Shown: piece by piece, positions 19,564 to 30,000 of the stretch
Numbering within the stretch: position 1 is the first letter of the stretch
How the letters are laid out: the number at the start of each line of letters is the position of its first letter
Origin: an uncultured Verrucomicrobiales bacterium
Lineage (GTDB): Bacteria > Verrucomicrobiota > Verrucomicrobiia > Verrucomicrobiales > Akkermansiaceae
Length of the DNA: 64,000 nt
Assembly (NCBI GenBank): GCA_947039485.1
Contig: CAMQZC010000013.1
Location: forward strand, 1 to 64,000
Reading direction: 5' to 3'
Program-made: the position numbers and the translations under genes
The notes under the pieces: model-generated
The model's database searches: none
What the model was told of the DNA's origin: nothing
What the model saw: only the letters and a program-made list of their open reading frames with translations

Positions 19564-20345
19564 ATACCCAACGCTTTGGCGGCATCTACCGCCTCTATGG
19601 GAATAGCGCAGCTGAGTGTATCAGCCGTGCACGCATCGCCGTTGTTGGCATCGGAGGTGTTGGCTCTTGGGCTGCAGAATCTCTTGCACGCACAGGGGTT
19701 GGCTGCATCATCCTGATGGATATGGATGATCTCTGCATCACCAACACCAACCGACAAATCCATGCCCTCGATGGTAACTACGCTAAGCTCAAGACAACGG
19801 CCATGGCCGAGCGACTGCGCCTCATTAATCCTGAGATTGAAATTATTGAGCTATCGAGCTTTTACAAAACCTCCGACCCTGATCAGCTTTTTTACCAAAA
19901 GCCTGATGTTGTCATTGACGCGATTGATTCCATGCGCGCCAAGGCGCATCTCATCGCCAGCTGCTATCAGCGCTCTATCCCCTGCGTGAGCTGTGGTGGT
20001 GCTGGTGGCCGCATCGATGCCTCTGCCATTCGCATGGCGGATCTCGCACGAACCAATGGTGATAATATGCTCTCACAGCTACGAAGACAGCTGCGAGTCG
20101 ACTATGGCATGCCCCTGCAGGATCGCTGCCCCGACATTGGCATCCCCTGCGTCTATTCTCCTGAGAAGCCTCGCTTCCCACGCTGCGATGGCTCGGTGAG
20201 CCATCAGCGAGAGGCTGGACAGCTGGGCGGTATCGGCTGCGCGAGTGGATTTGGATCAGCTACACACATCACAGGTTGTTTTGGCTTCTACTGTGCAGGT
20301 GCTGCCATTGATCTTCTCCTCAAATCTCAAAACCAAAAAGATTGA
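19560..20345 (+). CDS. tcdA: tRNA threonylcarbamoyladenosine dehydratase-like ThiF/E1 family
   Basis: RIAVVGIGGVGSWAAESLARTGVG. Confidence 0.88.
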   Translation: MNTQRFGGIYRLYGNSAAECISRARIAVVGIGGVGSWAAESLARTGVGCIILMDMDDLCITNTNRQIHALDGNYAKLKTTAMAERLRLINPEIEIIELSSFYKTSDPDQLFYQKPDVVIDAIDSMRAKAHLIASCYQRSIPCVSCGGAGGRIDASAIRMADLARTNGDNMLSQLRRQLRVDYGMPLQDRCPDIGIPCVYSPEKPRFPRCDGSVSHQREAGQLGGIGCASGFGSATHITGCFGFYCAGAAIDLLLKSQNQKD

Positions 20346-20377
20346 CAAAGTCCAGCCCCTAACCTATCATTCTGCAC

Positions 20378-21034
20378 ATGACACCAAACGGAAGAGAACG
20401 CAACGCACGAGCAAACAAACACACATCGCGCCCCGAGCCCGCAGGTCGCCCAGCAGGTCGACCCGATGGTATCGGTCGCAACCCCCGTGCTGATGCTAGC
20501 TTTATCAAGAACCCTAGCCAGATTGTGGTCAAGCCACTGCCCGAGGGTATGCTGCTCGACTTACTCGAACAAGAGCCTCAGGGTCTCTACCTCATCCTCG
20601 ACTGCATCCAAGACCCTCATAATCTTGGCGCTATCCTTCGCAGCGCTGACGGCGCAGGCGTAACCGCAGTCATCGCCCCCAAGGACAAATCTGTAGGTAT
20701 CACCGAGACAGTTTTACGCATCTCTGTAGGGGCAGCCGAGAAGGTCCCCTTTATCCAAGTCACGAACCTAGCTCGCGCCATGAAGCAAATCAAGGATGCA
20801 GGCGTCTGGATTAGTGGCACCTCAGACAAGGCTGACCGCAGTCTCTACGACATAGATCTCAAGGGAGGTGTAGCAATCGTCATGGGAGCCGAAGGAGATG
20901 GCCTGCGCCGCCTCACCGAGGAGAACTGTGACTTCCTCATCAGTCTACCCATGCACGGATCAGTCCCCTGCCTCAACGTCTCGGTGGCTACAGGCATTTG
21001 CCTCTACGAGGCAGTCCGCCAGAGAAACCTCTAA
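20378..21034 (+). CDS. rlmB: SpoU-family rRNA 2'-O-methyltransferase
   Basis: LDCIQDPHNLGAILRSADGAGV; MGAEGDGL; LNVSVATGI. Confidence 0.9.
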   Translation: MTPNGRERNARANKHTSRPEPAGRPAGRPDGIGRNPRADASFIKNPSQIVVKPLPEGMLLDLLEQEPQGLYLILDCIQDPHNLGAILRSADGAGVTAVIAPKDKSVGITETVLRISVGAAEKVPFIQVTNLARAMKQIKDAGVWISGTSDKADRSLYDIDLKGGVAIVMGAEGDGLRRLTEENCDFLISLPMHGSVPCLNVSVATGICLYEAVRQRNL

Positions 21035-21059
21035 GCCAGGCTACCCATCTCTCTCTGCC

Positions 21060-21857
21060 ATGCATATCAAACTTGAACCAGCGGCAGGGGCACGCGTACG
21101 CGTCATCTCAGACCTGCATTATGGGCATGTGCGTTCTAATGCGCCCAGTCCTCAGCAGCTGGTAGCAGGCATGCAGGGAATAGATATTCTCATTGTCGCG
21201 GGCGATCTCGCTGAGCTGCGCCCCGGCCCTTGGCAGGCGGAGGGAGAGCGCCTCCACCTAGAGCTACAGCAAGCCTGCGAGCAGGCAGGCATCACGCTCT
21301 ACCACCTCGCGGGAAATCACGACCCCGAGGTACCCACAATGATGCTCAGCCTCTGGCAGGGTCGTATCGTTATCATCCATGGTCACGCGCTCTTTGATCA
21401 GGTCGCACCATGGGGCTGGGAGTACCTGCACCATCGTAAGCAGGTGCAGCGTATCATTGCGCAATACCCCAATCGCAACTCCGATCTTGAATCTCGCTTT
21501 GAACTGACACGCCGCATGAGCTCCGCTATAGAGCCTATCTACCACAGTCCGAGCAAGTGTCACTGCGAGATTCTTGCCAAACTACTACACTGCTTCTGGC
21601 CCCCTCAACGCCCGCTCAACATCATCGGAGCATGGCTCAGCGCACCCTATCGCGCCGAGCGATTTGCCAAGTCATTTGCCCCACAATGCGACTGCCTGAT
21701 CTTTGGGCATGTGCATCGTAATGGTCGCTGGAGGAGAGGAGCGAGACAACTCATCACCACAGGCGCTAGCTTTCGCAACGCAAGCCCCTCTTACGTTGAT
21801 TTGTGCGACTCTAAGATAATTAGCTACAATAAATTCGATTTTGACAATTATAAGTAA
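21060..21857 (+). CDS. Calcineurin-like metallophosphoesterase
   Basis: VISDLHYGH, AGDLAE, GNHD, FGHVH; true start ATG 21060, not track start 20898. Confidence 0.85.
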   Translation: MHIKLEPAAGARVRVISDLHYGHVRSNAPSPQQLVAGMQGIDILIVAGDLAELRPGPWQAEGERLHLELQQACEQAGITLYHLAGNHDPEVPTMMLSLWQGRIVIIHGHALFDQVAPWGWEYLHHRKQVQRIIAQYPNRNSDLESRFELTRRMSSAIEPIYHSPSKCHCEILAKLLHCFWPPQRPLNIIGAWLSAPYRAERFAKSFAPQCDCLIFGHVHRNGRWRRGARQLITTGASFRNASPSYVDLCDSKIISYNKFDFDNYK

Positions 21858-21953
21858 AATAATGTAATTCATCACCATTTATCTCTTGCCTCATGATGTT
21901 CGAATTGCTATGATGCTATCTGTCACAAATAAATTTACTTACCTACTAGTATT

Positions 21954-22226
21954 ATGAACAAAACAGAACTCATCGCTGCAATCCAAGAAGAACTTGGTCC
22001 AGAAACAACCAAAAGAATGGCTACTGAGGCTCTCAACGCCACACTCAGCGCCATCTCCAAGGCCGTAGCTACAGAAAAAGTCCAACTCGTCGGATTTGGC
22101 ACATTTGAAACCAAGAAACGAGCCGCGCGTACAGGTCACAACCCTGCAACTGGTAACCCCCTGAGCATCGCAGCAAGCAGCTACGTCGCCTTCAAGGCAT
22201 CCTCGGCACTCAAGAGCAAGGGTTAA
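21954..22226 (+). CDS. HU family DNA-binding protein
   Basis: MNKTELIAAIQEELG...VGFGTFETKKRAARTGHNPATG. Confidence 0.95.
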   Translation: MNKTELIAAIQEELGPETTKRMATEALNATLSAISKAVATEKVQLVGFGTFETKKRAARTGHNPATGNPLSIAASSYVAFKASSALKSKG

Positions 22227-22250
22227 TTCCAATTATCTCATTTGCAAAAA

Positions 22251-22286
22251 AGAGCGCTAGCCTCCATCAGGCTAGCGCTCTTTTTA
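22251..22286. terminator. Rho-independent terminator after HU gene
   Basis: AGAGCGCTAGCC-TCCATCA-GGCTAGCGCTCT TTTT. Confidence 0.93.
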
Positions 22287-22363
22287 TATTTATGCCGCTC
22301 TACAGAGGGTTTACGCTTGCAAGCAGAGTTGCAGAGCGTTAAAATAAGCTTATCAATCAACTT

Positions 22364-22957
22364 ATGTACGATCAGTATCTTCACGCTTACCAGAGACTCA
22401 GCCTTCAGACTGCAGGCATTATGATGGGGCTCATCCTCATCCTCATCCACATCATCCCCCTGCTCGCCCCCAAAGCCAGCATGCAATGGCTCACAGCAGC
22501 CCATAAAAATGTGCTACTCGGCCGCGTCACGCTCGGTATGGCCATGGGTTGGTTCATGCTACTGCTCATTGATAGCAATTGGAATCCGCTAAGCATCGAG
22601 CTCTACGTATTTGAGCCCATGCGCGGCGCACTCATCCTGCTCTGCCCCGTCATCTGGTTTGTACTCAGCACGATGGTCAAGGAGAACCTCTTCCCACGAG
22701 CTCTAGGTTTGCTCATTTTACTCGCTGTTAATGTGCCACTCACAGCAGCCTTTCTCAAGGACCCGATGACACGCCTGCTCATCCCCATCTACTGCTACCC
22801 CATCCTCACAGCAGCGATGTTCTGGGTGGCAAAGCCCTATCTTTTCCGCGATTGGATGAACTGGCTGGCTGCTCGCCCCGCCCTCATCCGCTACGGCAGT
22901 ATCGCAGGAGTCGCCTACGGTGCGCTCATCCTCGCCTTTGCTCTCATCAGCTGGTAA
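22364..22957 (+). CDS. Hypothetical multi-pass membrane protein
   Basis: ORF with multiple TM segments. Confidence 0.65.
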   Translation: MYDQYLHAYQRLSLQTAGIMMGLILILIHIIPLLAPKASMQWLTAAHKNVLLGRVTLGMAMGWFMLLLIDSNWNPLSIELYVFEPMRGALILLCPVIWFVLSTMVKENLFPRALGLLILLAVNVPLTAAFLKDPMTRLLIPIYCYPILTAAMFWVAKPYLFRDWMNWLAARPALIRYGSIAGVAYGALILAFALISW

Positions 22958-22969
22958 GTCCCTAGGATA

Positions 22970-24304
22970 ATGAGTAACTCACCCAATCAATGCGACGCAA
23001 TCTACTGCGCTCGCTACGTTGTCACACAAAATAAGTCGCGCGATATCATCGAGCAAGGCGCTATCGCCCTCGCAGGTGATAGCATCCTGAGTATTGGCCA
23101 CAGCGACATACTGCGCATCATCTACCCCAATGCCCGTGTCGTTGAGCTGGGCAATGCGGTGCTCCTACCGGGGCTCATCAATGCGCATACCCATGTACCC
23201 ATGAGCGCCCTGCGAGGCTACTCAGATGATAAAGCTCTCATGGACTGGCTCACACAGGACATCTTTCCCATTGAGGATCAGCTTACAGCTGAGATTATCG
23301 AGCTCTCTGCACGATTCAGCTTTGCGGAGATGATACGCACAGGAACAACGGCCTTTTATGACATGTACATGCTCCAAGAGGGCGTGATGCGCGCTGCCGA
23401 TGAGATGGGCATGCGTGGCGTTGTCGGCGAGAGCTATACACAGTACTTCCCCAGCCTCGTAGCTCCGAACAAGGAGGAGCTCTTTGCCATCATGAGTGAT
23501 CGCGCCGATCGCTGGCGCGGCCATAGCCGAGTCAAGATGGCGATCACCCCCCACGCCCCCTACACATCCACACCCGAGCTGCTTCAAGAAGGCTACGCAC
23601 TGGCCGAGAGCTACGACCTACTCTTTGGGATGCACCTTGCTGAGACCCCCTTTGAGACAGCAACCTGCTTAGAAAACTACGGCAAACGTCCCGTCGCCTA
23701 CTGCGCGGATTTGGGCATCGTAAGCCCCCGTAGCAGCTTCTTCCACCTCGTGGATGTCAATCAGGATGATCGCGACATGCTCTTTGAGGGTGGCTGCACA
23801 GTCGTGCACAACCCAGCCTCAAATATGAAGCTCGCAAGCGGTTGCTCCCCCATCGACTTGATGCGCAAGCAAGGTATCCGCCTTGCACTGGGCACAGATG
23901 GCCCTGCTAGCAACAACGCTCAAAACATGTTCCGCGAGATGTATGTCGCTAGCCTCATGCAAAAGCTCACGCAAGGTGACCCCACAGCCTGCCCCGCGCA
24001 AGCCGTCCTCGACATGGCGACACTGGGAGGAGCCAGCGCCATTGGTGAACCCATGGTTGGTTGTCTTGAGCCCGGGATGAAGGCCGACTTCTGCGCCCTT
24101 GATCTGAGCACACCCAACATGCAGCCCTGCCACAACATCGTCTCCAACCTCGTCTATGCCGCCTCTGGCCATGAGTGCTTCCTCAGCGTCGTTGACGGTC
24201 GAGAGCTCTACCGCAATGGCAAGCACCTGAGCTGTGACTACGATGCGCTCTGCGATGAGATGGAGAAAATCCGCCTCTGGGTCAAGAGCCAGAGTAAGAG
24301 CTGA
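22970..24304 (+). CDS. Amidohydrolase, SAH/MTA deaminase-like
   Basis: LPGLINAHTHVPMSALRG; LGTDGPASNN. Confidence 0.9.
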   Translation: MSNSPNQCDAIYCARYVVTQNKSRDIIEQGAIALAGDSILSIGHSDILRIIYPNARVVELGNAVLLPGLINAHTHVPMSALRGYSDDKALMDWLTQDIFPIEDQLTAEIIELSARFSFAEMIRTGTTAFYDMYMLQEGVMRAADEMGMRGVVGESYTQYFPSLVAPNKEELFAIMSDRADRWRGHSRVKMAITPHAPYTSTPELLQEGYALAESYDLLFGMHLAETPFETATCLENYGKRPVAYCADLGIVSPRSSFFHLVDVNQDDRDMLFEGGCTVVHNPASNMKLASGCSPIDLMRKQGIRLALGTDGPASNNAQNMFREMYVASLMQKLTQGDPTACPAQAVLDMATLGGASAIGEPMVGCLEPGMKADFCALDLSTPNMQPCHNIVSNLVYAASGHECFLSVVDGRELYRNGKHLSCDYDALCDEMEKIRLWVKSQSKS

Positions 24305-24305
24305 G

Positions 24306-24905
24306 ATGAGCTCCAATATCCAGCAGATTGCCCTAAGTAAACTCCCCCTTGCCGCCATTGACTTTGAGTCAGCTGGCTGCATGGCGGGGCAGACTGACCA
24401 GCCTGTACAAATTGGAATCCTGCGCGCAGATGCTCTATTGGCAGCTCCTGAGACCTACGTCTCCTACATCGCCTGCAATCGCCCTGTGCATTGGTCCGCG
24501 GCAAAGGTGCACGGCATCACCACACAGGATCTCGCCTATGCGCCAAGCATGAGCAACCTCTGGCCTGAGATTAAGACTCAACTGCGAGGGCGCGTCCTCA
24601 TCGGTCACAACCCATCCACCGAGCAGCGCTTTCTTGCGGCGGCCTTTCCCGGCCACGGATTTGGCCCCTACATCGACACCCTCGCTCTCGCGCGCAAGGT
24701 CATTCCCGACGCGCCCAACTACTCCTTGGGTGAGATCTGTGAGGGGCTGGGACTACTCGGAAGCATCCAAGCCCTCGTTCCAGCCAAGAGATGGCACGAT
24801 GCGCTCTTTGATGCGGCAGCCAGTTTTGTGCTGCTGCGTCACATCATCTTGGAGCTTGAGATGCAGGATTACTGCCTCAAGGATATAGCCTTTGCCGTCA
24901 AATGA
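24306..24905 (+). CDS. DnaQ-like 3'-5' exonuclease family
   Basis: AIDFESAG...HGIT...VLIGHNPSTEQRFL. Confidence 0.8.
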   Translation: MSSNIQQIALSKLPLAAIDFESAGCMAGQTDQPVQIGILRADALLAAPETYVSYIACNRPVHWSAAKVHGITTQDLAYAPSMSNLWPEIKTQLRGRVLIGHNPSTEQRFLAAAFPGHGFGPYIDTLALARKVIPDAPNYSLGEICEGLGLLGSIQALVPAKRWHDALFDAAASFVLLRHIILELEMQDYCLKDIAFAVK

Positions 24906-24909
24906 GCTT

Positions 24910-25518
24910 TTAGCTCATGCGGCGCAGAGCTGAGCGGATGAGCTCATCGGTATCAGAGTCCGGAGATTCCTTGAGATGAGCGGCAATTGACTTGCGGGCA
25001 TCAACCTGCTTGAAGCCAAGTGCGATGAGCGCGAGCTCTGCATCAGCAGCCGCACGGCTGGTTGTACCCAGAGCCTGTGATTGCCATGTCGATGCGAGTC
25101 CTACCTTATCCTTGAGCTCAAGGATAATGCGCTCAGCTGTTTTCTTGCCCACACCCTTGGCACGAGCAATCATGGCGGCATCACCTGCCACCACAGCAGC
25201 CTTAAAGGACTCCACATTAAGCCCACAGAGGATAGAGAGTGCCATTGATGGGCCAATACCGCTCACGCGATCAATGAGCAGGCGAAAGATATCGCGCTCC
25301 TCATCTGTAGCAAATCCATAGAGCACATGCGCGGTCTCACGGATATGGAGATGCGTCTTGAGTGTCACCTCCATCCCCTCCACAGGGTTCAAAAAATCAA
25401 AGGTCGAGAGAGGCACATTGAGCTCATAACCTACGCCATTGACATCAAGCACCAAGCTCTGAGGACGAGCCTCTGCTATCTTACCACGCAAAAATGAAAT
25501 CATATCTGCCCCCATCAT
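24910..25518 (-). CDS. ruvA: Holliday junction DNA helicase RuvA
   Basis: MISFLRGKIAEARPQSLVLDVNGVGYEL; GVGKKTAERIILELKDK. Confidence 0.95.
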   Translation of the reverse strand: MMGADMISFLRGKIAEARPQSLVLDVNGVGYELNVPLSTFDFLNPVEGMEVTLKTHLHIRETAHVLYGFATDEERDIFRLLIDRVSGIGPSMALSILCGLNVESFKAAVVAGDAAMIARAKGVGKKTAERIILELKDKVGLASTWQSQALGTTSRAAADAELALIALGFKQVDARKSIAAHLKESPDSDTDELIRSALRRMS

Positions 25519-25600
25519 GCCCTATTTACGCTAAGAAATCAAGCGTACAATCTGTCAAACTGCTTGCTAATAGCGCGCAGAGCCGCTACAATGCGCTCAG

Positions 25601-26944
25601 ATGAATTCCAGTGAAATTAAGAGCGTCCTTGAAGACTTTGACGTAACACCCTCCAAATCCCTCGGCCAAAACTTTCTCGTTGATGAGAATGTCGCAATCT
25701 GGATTGTCGAACAACTCGAAATTGGTCCTGATGATTGCGTGGTCGAAGTAGGTCCCGGCACAGGCGCCCTCACAGAGCATCTTGTCCCCCTCTGCCGCAA
25801 GCTCATCCTCATTGAGTTTGATGCTCGACTCGCTGACTATCAGCGTCAGCGCTGGGCTGACTTCCCTCATGTGGAAGTACATCAAGCCGATGCCTCCAGC
25901 TGGGATCCTCGCCCCCTCTTTGCCGAGCGTCCTATCAAGTTCATGGGCAATCTCCCCTACTCTGCAGGCGGAGCTATCCTTGCCAACCTCTTAACATCCC
26001 CTTGCGCCTTTGAGCGAGCAGTAGTCATGCTGCAAAAAGAGTTTATTGACCGCATCCTTGCCACTGAGGCTGATGATGCCTATGGTCTACTCTCGCTACG
26101 CATGCAGATGGACTGGGTACCAACGGCTCTCAAGACTGTGCCGCCAGAGGCATTCTCCCCCCAACCACGCATCGACTCCACCGTCATGCTGCTCACGCCA
26201 CGCGATGAGAAGGAGATGCCACCCTACAGCCATAAGCTCATGGATGAGCTGATGCGCCGTTGCTTCTCTCAGCGTCGCAAGCAGATGCACAAGCAACTTC
26301 CCGCGAGCCCAAGCTGGGCAGATATCTCAAGCAAGCTTGATATTATCCCAACGGCGCGCCCTGAGGAGCTCAGTCTGGTAAAGTGGGCAGCCCTTACAGC
26401 GGCTTACGACTGCAACCCTCTGGCTAATATCGCACAAAATGTAGATGAGATGTTTGACGTGGTTGATGATCAGAATATCGTCCTGCGCCAAGCCTCACGC
26501 AAAGAGGTACACGAGCAGAAACTCATGCACCGAGCCGTACACGTGATTGTCTTTAACAAGAACCGTGACTGCTACCTCCAAAAGCGCTCCGCGTACAAAG
26601 ACTGCAATCCCTCCGTCTGGGACTCATCCGCTGCTGGTCATCTCGCCGTTGGTGAAGATTCCGAGAGCGCCGCTATCCGCGAGCTCAAGGAGGAGTTGGG
26701 CATTGTTGACTCAAAGCTCATCCCCGTCTGCACCCTAGCCCCCTGTGAGAAGAATGGCTGGGAGCATGTCTCTGTCTATATTGCAGCCTACACTGGTAAG
26801 CTGAGCTTCCCTGCGGCTGAGATTTCAGGAGTAATGCCATTCTCCATGGAGCTCATTGATTGCTGGCTTAAGCGTTGCCCCGAGGACTTTGCTAGCTCCT
26901 TCCCCGAGGTCTGGAATGCAGCTCGCAACTTCTTTAACAGCTGA
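25601..26944 (+). CDS. rsmA: Fusion: RsmA/KsgA 16S rRNA dimethyltransferase + C-terminal Nudix hydrolase
   Basis: SLGQNFLVDENV...VEVGPGTGALT...GNLPYSAGGAI, then Nudix box GHLAVGEDSESAAIRELKEELGI in the same uninterrupted ORF. Confidence 0.93.
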   Translation: MNSSEIKSVLEDFDVTPSKSLGQNFLVDENVAIWIVEQLEIGPDDCVVEVGPGTGALTEHLVPLCRKLILIEFDARLADYQRQRWADFPHVEVHQADASSWDPRPLFAERPIKFMGNLPYSAGGAILANLLTSPCAFERAVVMLQKEFIDRILATEADDAYGLLSLRMQMDWVPTALKTVPPEAFSPQPRIDSTVMLLTPRDEKEMPPYSHKLMDELMRRCFSQRRKQMHKQLPASPSWADISSKLDIIPTARPEELSLVKWAALTAAYDCNPLANIAQNVDEMFDVVDDQNIVLRQASRKEVHEQKLMHRAVHVIVFNKNRDCYLQKRSAYKDCNPSVWDSSAAGHLAVGEDSESAAIRELKEELGIVDSKLIPVCTLAPCEKNGWEHVSVYIAAYTGKLSFPAAEISGVMPFSMELIDCWLKRCPEDFASSFPEVWNAARNFFNS

Positions 26945-26959
26945 TTAATTTATCACACA

Positions 26960-26998
26960 TAAAAAGCGCCCAGCTCATGATGAGCTGGGCGCTTTTTA
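26960..26998. terminator. Bidirectional terminator hairpin
   Basis: AAAAAGCGCCCAGCTCAT-G-ATGAGCTGGGCGCTTTTT between convergent genes. Confidence 0.93.
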
Positions 26999-27015
26999 TT
27001 GATTAAATTCCTGGA

Positions 27016-30000
27016 TTAGATATCCCAGTGATCAAGCCAGCGGAAGTTGACAACCTTCATCTTGCGACCAAGTGTCCTATTGACGTCGCTGAGAGTTTCA
27101 CCGCGTGAGCCATCGGGACGATACTGTGCCTCATCAGCTGTATTGCTGGGGTCAACGTAGTCAATTGTGCGCTGTACGGTTGCCTCGCACCATGCCTGAG
27201 CTATGACAGCGTCATTGACATTCTTGATGCAGCCATAGGCGCGTACAATAAAGGTATCGTCACGCAGCGTCATGATATTGCCCAAGGACATGAGCACATC
27301 GCTTTGAATGAGATAACCGGGAGCAGCCGTGTGGATTGAGCCCTCATCAGCCCTGGGGAAGCGGTAGAGTGATCCATCGACAGCATCCCCTACCTCGTAC
27401 TCGTCAAAATCCTCATTGACACCTGAGTCATCGATGGCCGTCTGAAGAGCACCCTTGAGAGAGAGCTCCTCATCCCCGCTGTCAAGACGGCGGTTGATAA
27501 AGTCGGACATATTCAAGAAGGGACCGCGCTTGCGAACCTGCTTGACCATTTCCTCAGACAGCAGACGAATACCGTCAAGGTCGAGCTTGCGCACTTCTCC
27601 CCAAGCAGCAGCTTCACCAGAATTGCTACGCAATTGTGAGCTACCCTGCATCATGCTGTAACCACCGAGATCATCAATGCTCTTATCAGAGGTCGATACC
27701 ATAAAGCGAGAGAAAAGCACTTCATCATCGCTCTTGGACTCCTCAACCAGCGAGAGGCGATTTTCATTCTTGTTGGACGCCAGCTTACGATTAGCAAGCC
27801 CTTGTAGCGTGGCTGCCCATGCCTCAATTGAGGTGGAGTTGATATTAAATCCACCGTCGATGACGAGGTACTGAGCGATGACTTCCCAGCCATCATCCTC
27901 CATGATGCGCTCAACGAGAGCATCGTTGTTCAGAGGGCTGTTGGACTTCTTATAACGGGCTACAGGCAGAGCGCTCTTTCCATCGAGGAAGTCCTTGAGT
28001 ACCTCCTCAGCCTTTTTGACTCCCTTTGATCCCTCAGGGCGATCCGAGATAGAGGAGCAGAAGAAGCGATCCCAGAGACCATCATTAATCAGCAGACCAT
28101 GGTCGTAGAAATCATTGAGTACAGCAGAGCTGCCAGCATCTTCTGCGCTGGGGTAATCAACATTATGGCGCACATAGACATCATCCGATGGTAAGCAGGG
28201 GTCAGCAAAGGAATTACCAATACCAATAGAGGGTACACCCGAGTAGTAGACGTGGCGTGTGTAGCGATCCTTATAGGAATCACCTGAGGAGTACCAGCCT
28301 GGGGTGAGGCGCATACCTGCAAAGCCTGCGATAGAGTATGGAGGATGCACGGGCAGCTCCATGCTGGAGATGAAGGAGACATTCTCACCGCTACTGGTGA
28401 TGCCAAAGATACCATTCTTGCCGATGGAGTCCATGGGAGCACCCATAGCTGTATCGAGCTGCACGAGCTGGTAGGGGCTATAACGACGTGTCTGCTCATC
28501 AGGGCGATAGGTCGTTGTACCATAGCTTGCGGGGTTAGAGTGCTGCCAAATCTTGGTGCGATAATCGTTATCGGCGAATTTAGTACGCAGGGAATTGTTA
28601 GCCGACTTGACCACAACACCCATAGCTGCTACCCAGTTAGGGGATTCCTCATCCGTGTAGATATCGACATCCTCGTAAGTCTTACCTTCGGTATCGCTAC
28701 TCCAATAAGTCTTACCAAGGAAGGCCGCATCATCAGAGAGAAGGTTGCTGGGATCATACCAGCCGAGGGTCCAGCGACCAGGGGAGTGCATCTGGCGTCC
28801 ACTTAAACGCTCACCAGCACCAGAAGAATCTTCTTGTTTACCGCCAAAGCCAAACATCACAGACATGCGCTCAGCTGATCCTGACAAGTTGAATGCATCG
28901 TTCTTTTGGCCTTGCAAGAAATTAGCTTGCTCAACAAGTCCGCCCGAGGACGTCCCATCAAAAACACCCGTCAGCTGGGCATTCATCTTCGGATCATTAA
29001 TACCAAAGCGCAGACCAACAAAAGGTGGCGTTTTCGTAGCTACATTTATCTCGGAGAGTGTGTAGAAGTGCATGCGCTTCTTGGCGAGCGTGTTCACATT
29101 ATCACCAAGCACCCATGGATTTTGTGCATCTTCGCCATGACCACCTGTTGGAGAGAAGTAAAGGATCTCGCCTGGGCGGAAGACGATGTCGCCAGTCTTA
29201 TCGTTTTCAGACAGGATAAAGCTCTCGCCTGTATCAAGTTCTACTTTATTGCTAACATAAACACCCTTATCCTGCATAGCTACACCGATATTGACACCGT
29301 AGTAGGACCATTGATGGCTAGAGGTATCCGCATAGTTAATAACATAACTTTGAACCCATCCGGTTGTATTGGGGTAGGAGTTTGCCCACATTTGACCACC
29401 GCGAATCTTCATGGGGACGTTGTATGGGTTCCACCAGAGAACGGTTGGAGCGTAGGCCATACGAGCCCAAGCGGTGCCGTCTAGTATCAACTTGCCAGTC
29501 TCCTCATTGTACTTAATCTCCTCACCTTCCTTGACATCAATAATCTGAGCAAAGTTCTGTACAAAAGCGAGCATGACAGGGGAGCGAGCATAGCCTGAGG
29601 CATCCGAACCCTCCTCAAGCAGAGCCATCGTGTCAAAGAAGGTGGACGACGAACCATTACTTCCGCTGGGCTCAAGGGCAGAGTACTTGCTACCTTTCTC
29701 ATCAAATTGGGCACCACTCATACGAGTGTAGGCATCATCGACAGAGCCAATGAGGCGAGCGGTGAAGTTCTTACTTTCAGATGCTTTGCCATTGGGCCAA
29801 GTGTTGAAGTAGGCGTGCATATTCTGCCATGAGCCAATGGGCATATTGCTATCTGAGCCTGTTGGCAAATCACCGCCCTGCTCCACGATGGGGCAATCCT
29901 GATTGGTGCGGCGAGCAAACTCTGTATTCTTGAGGGTCTCCTTGTTGAGCAGGAGGTTGAGGTCTTGCTTGAGCCCCCCCATACGCACATTGGTAGGCAG

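Noticed and set aside
20898-21059. N-terminal extension of the metallophosphoesterase ORF in the track
   Set aside because: Overlaps the conserved 3' end of rlmB out of frame; ATG 21060 gives the expected VISDLHYGH start
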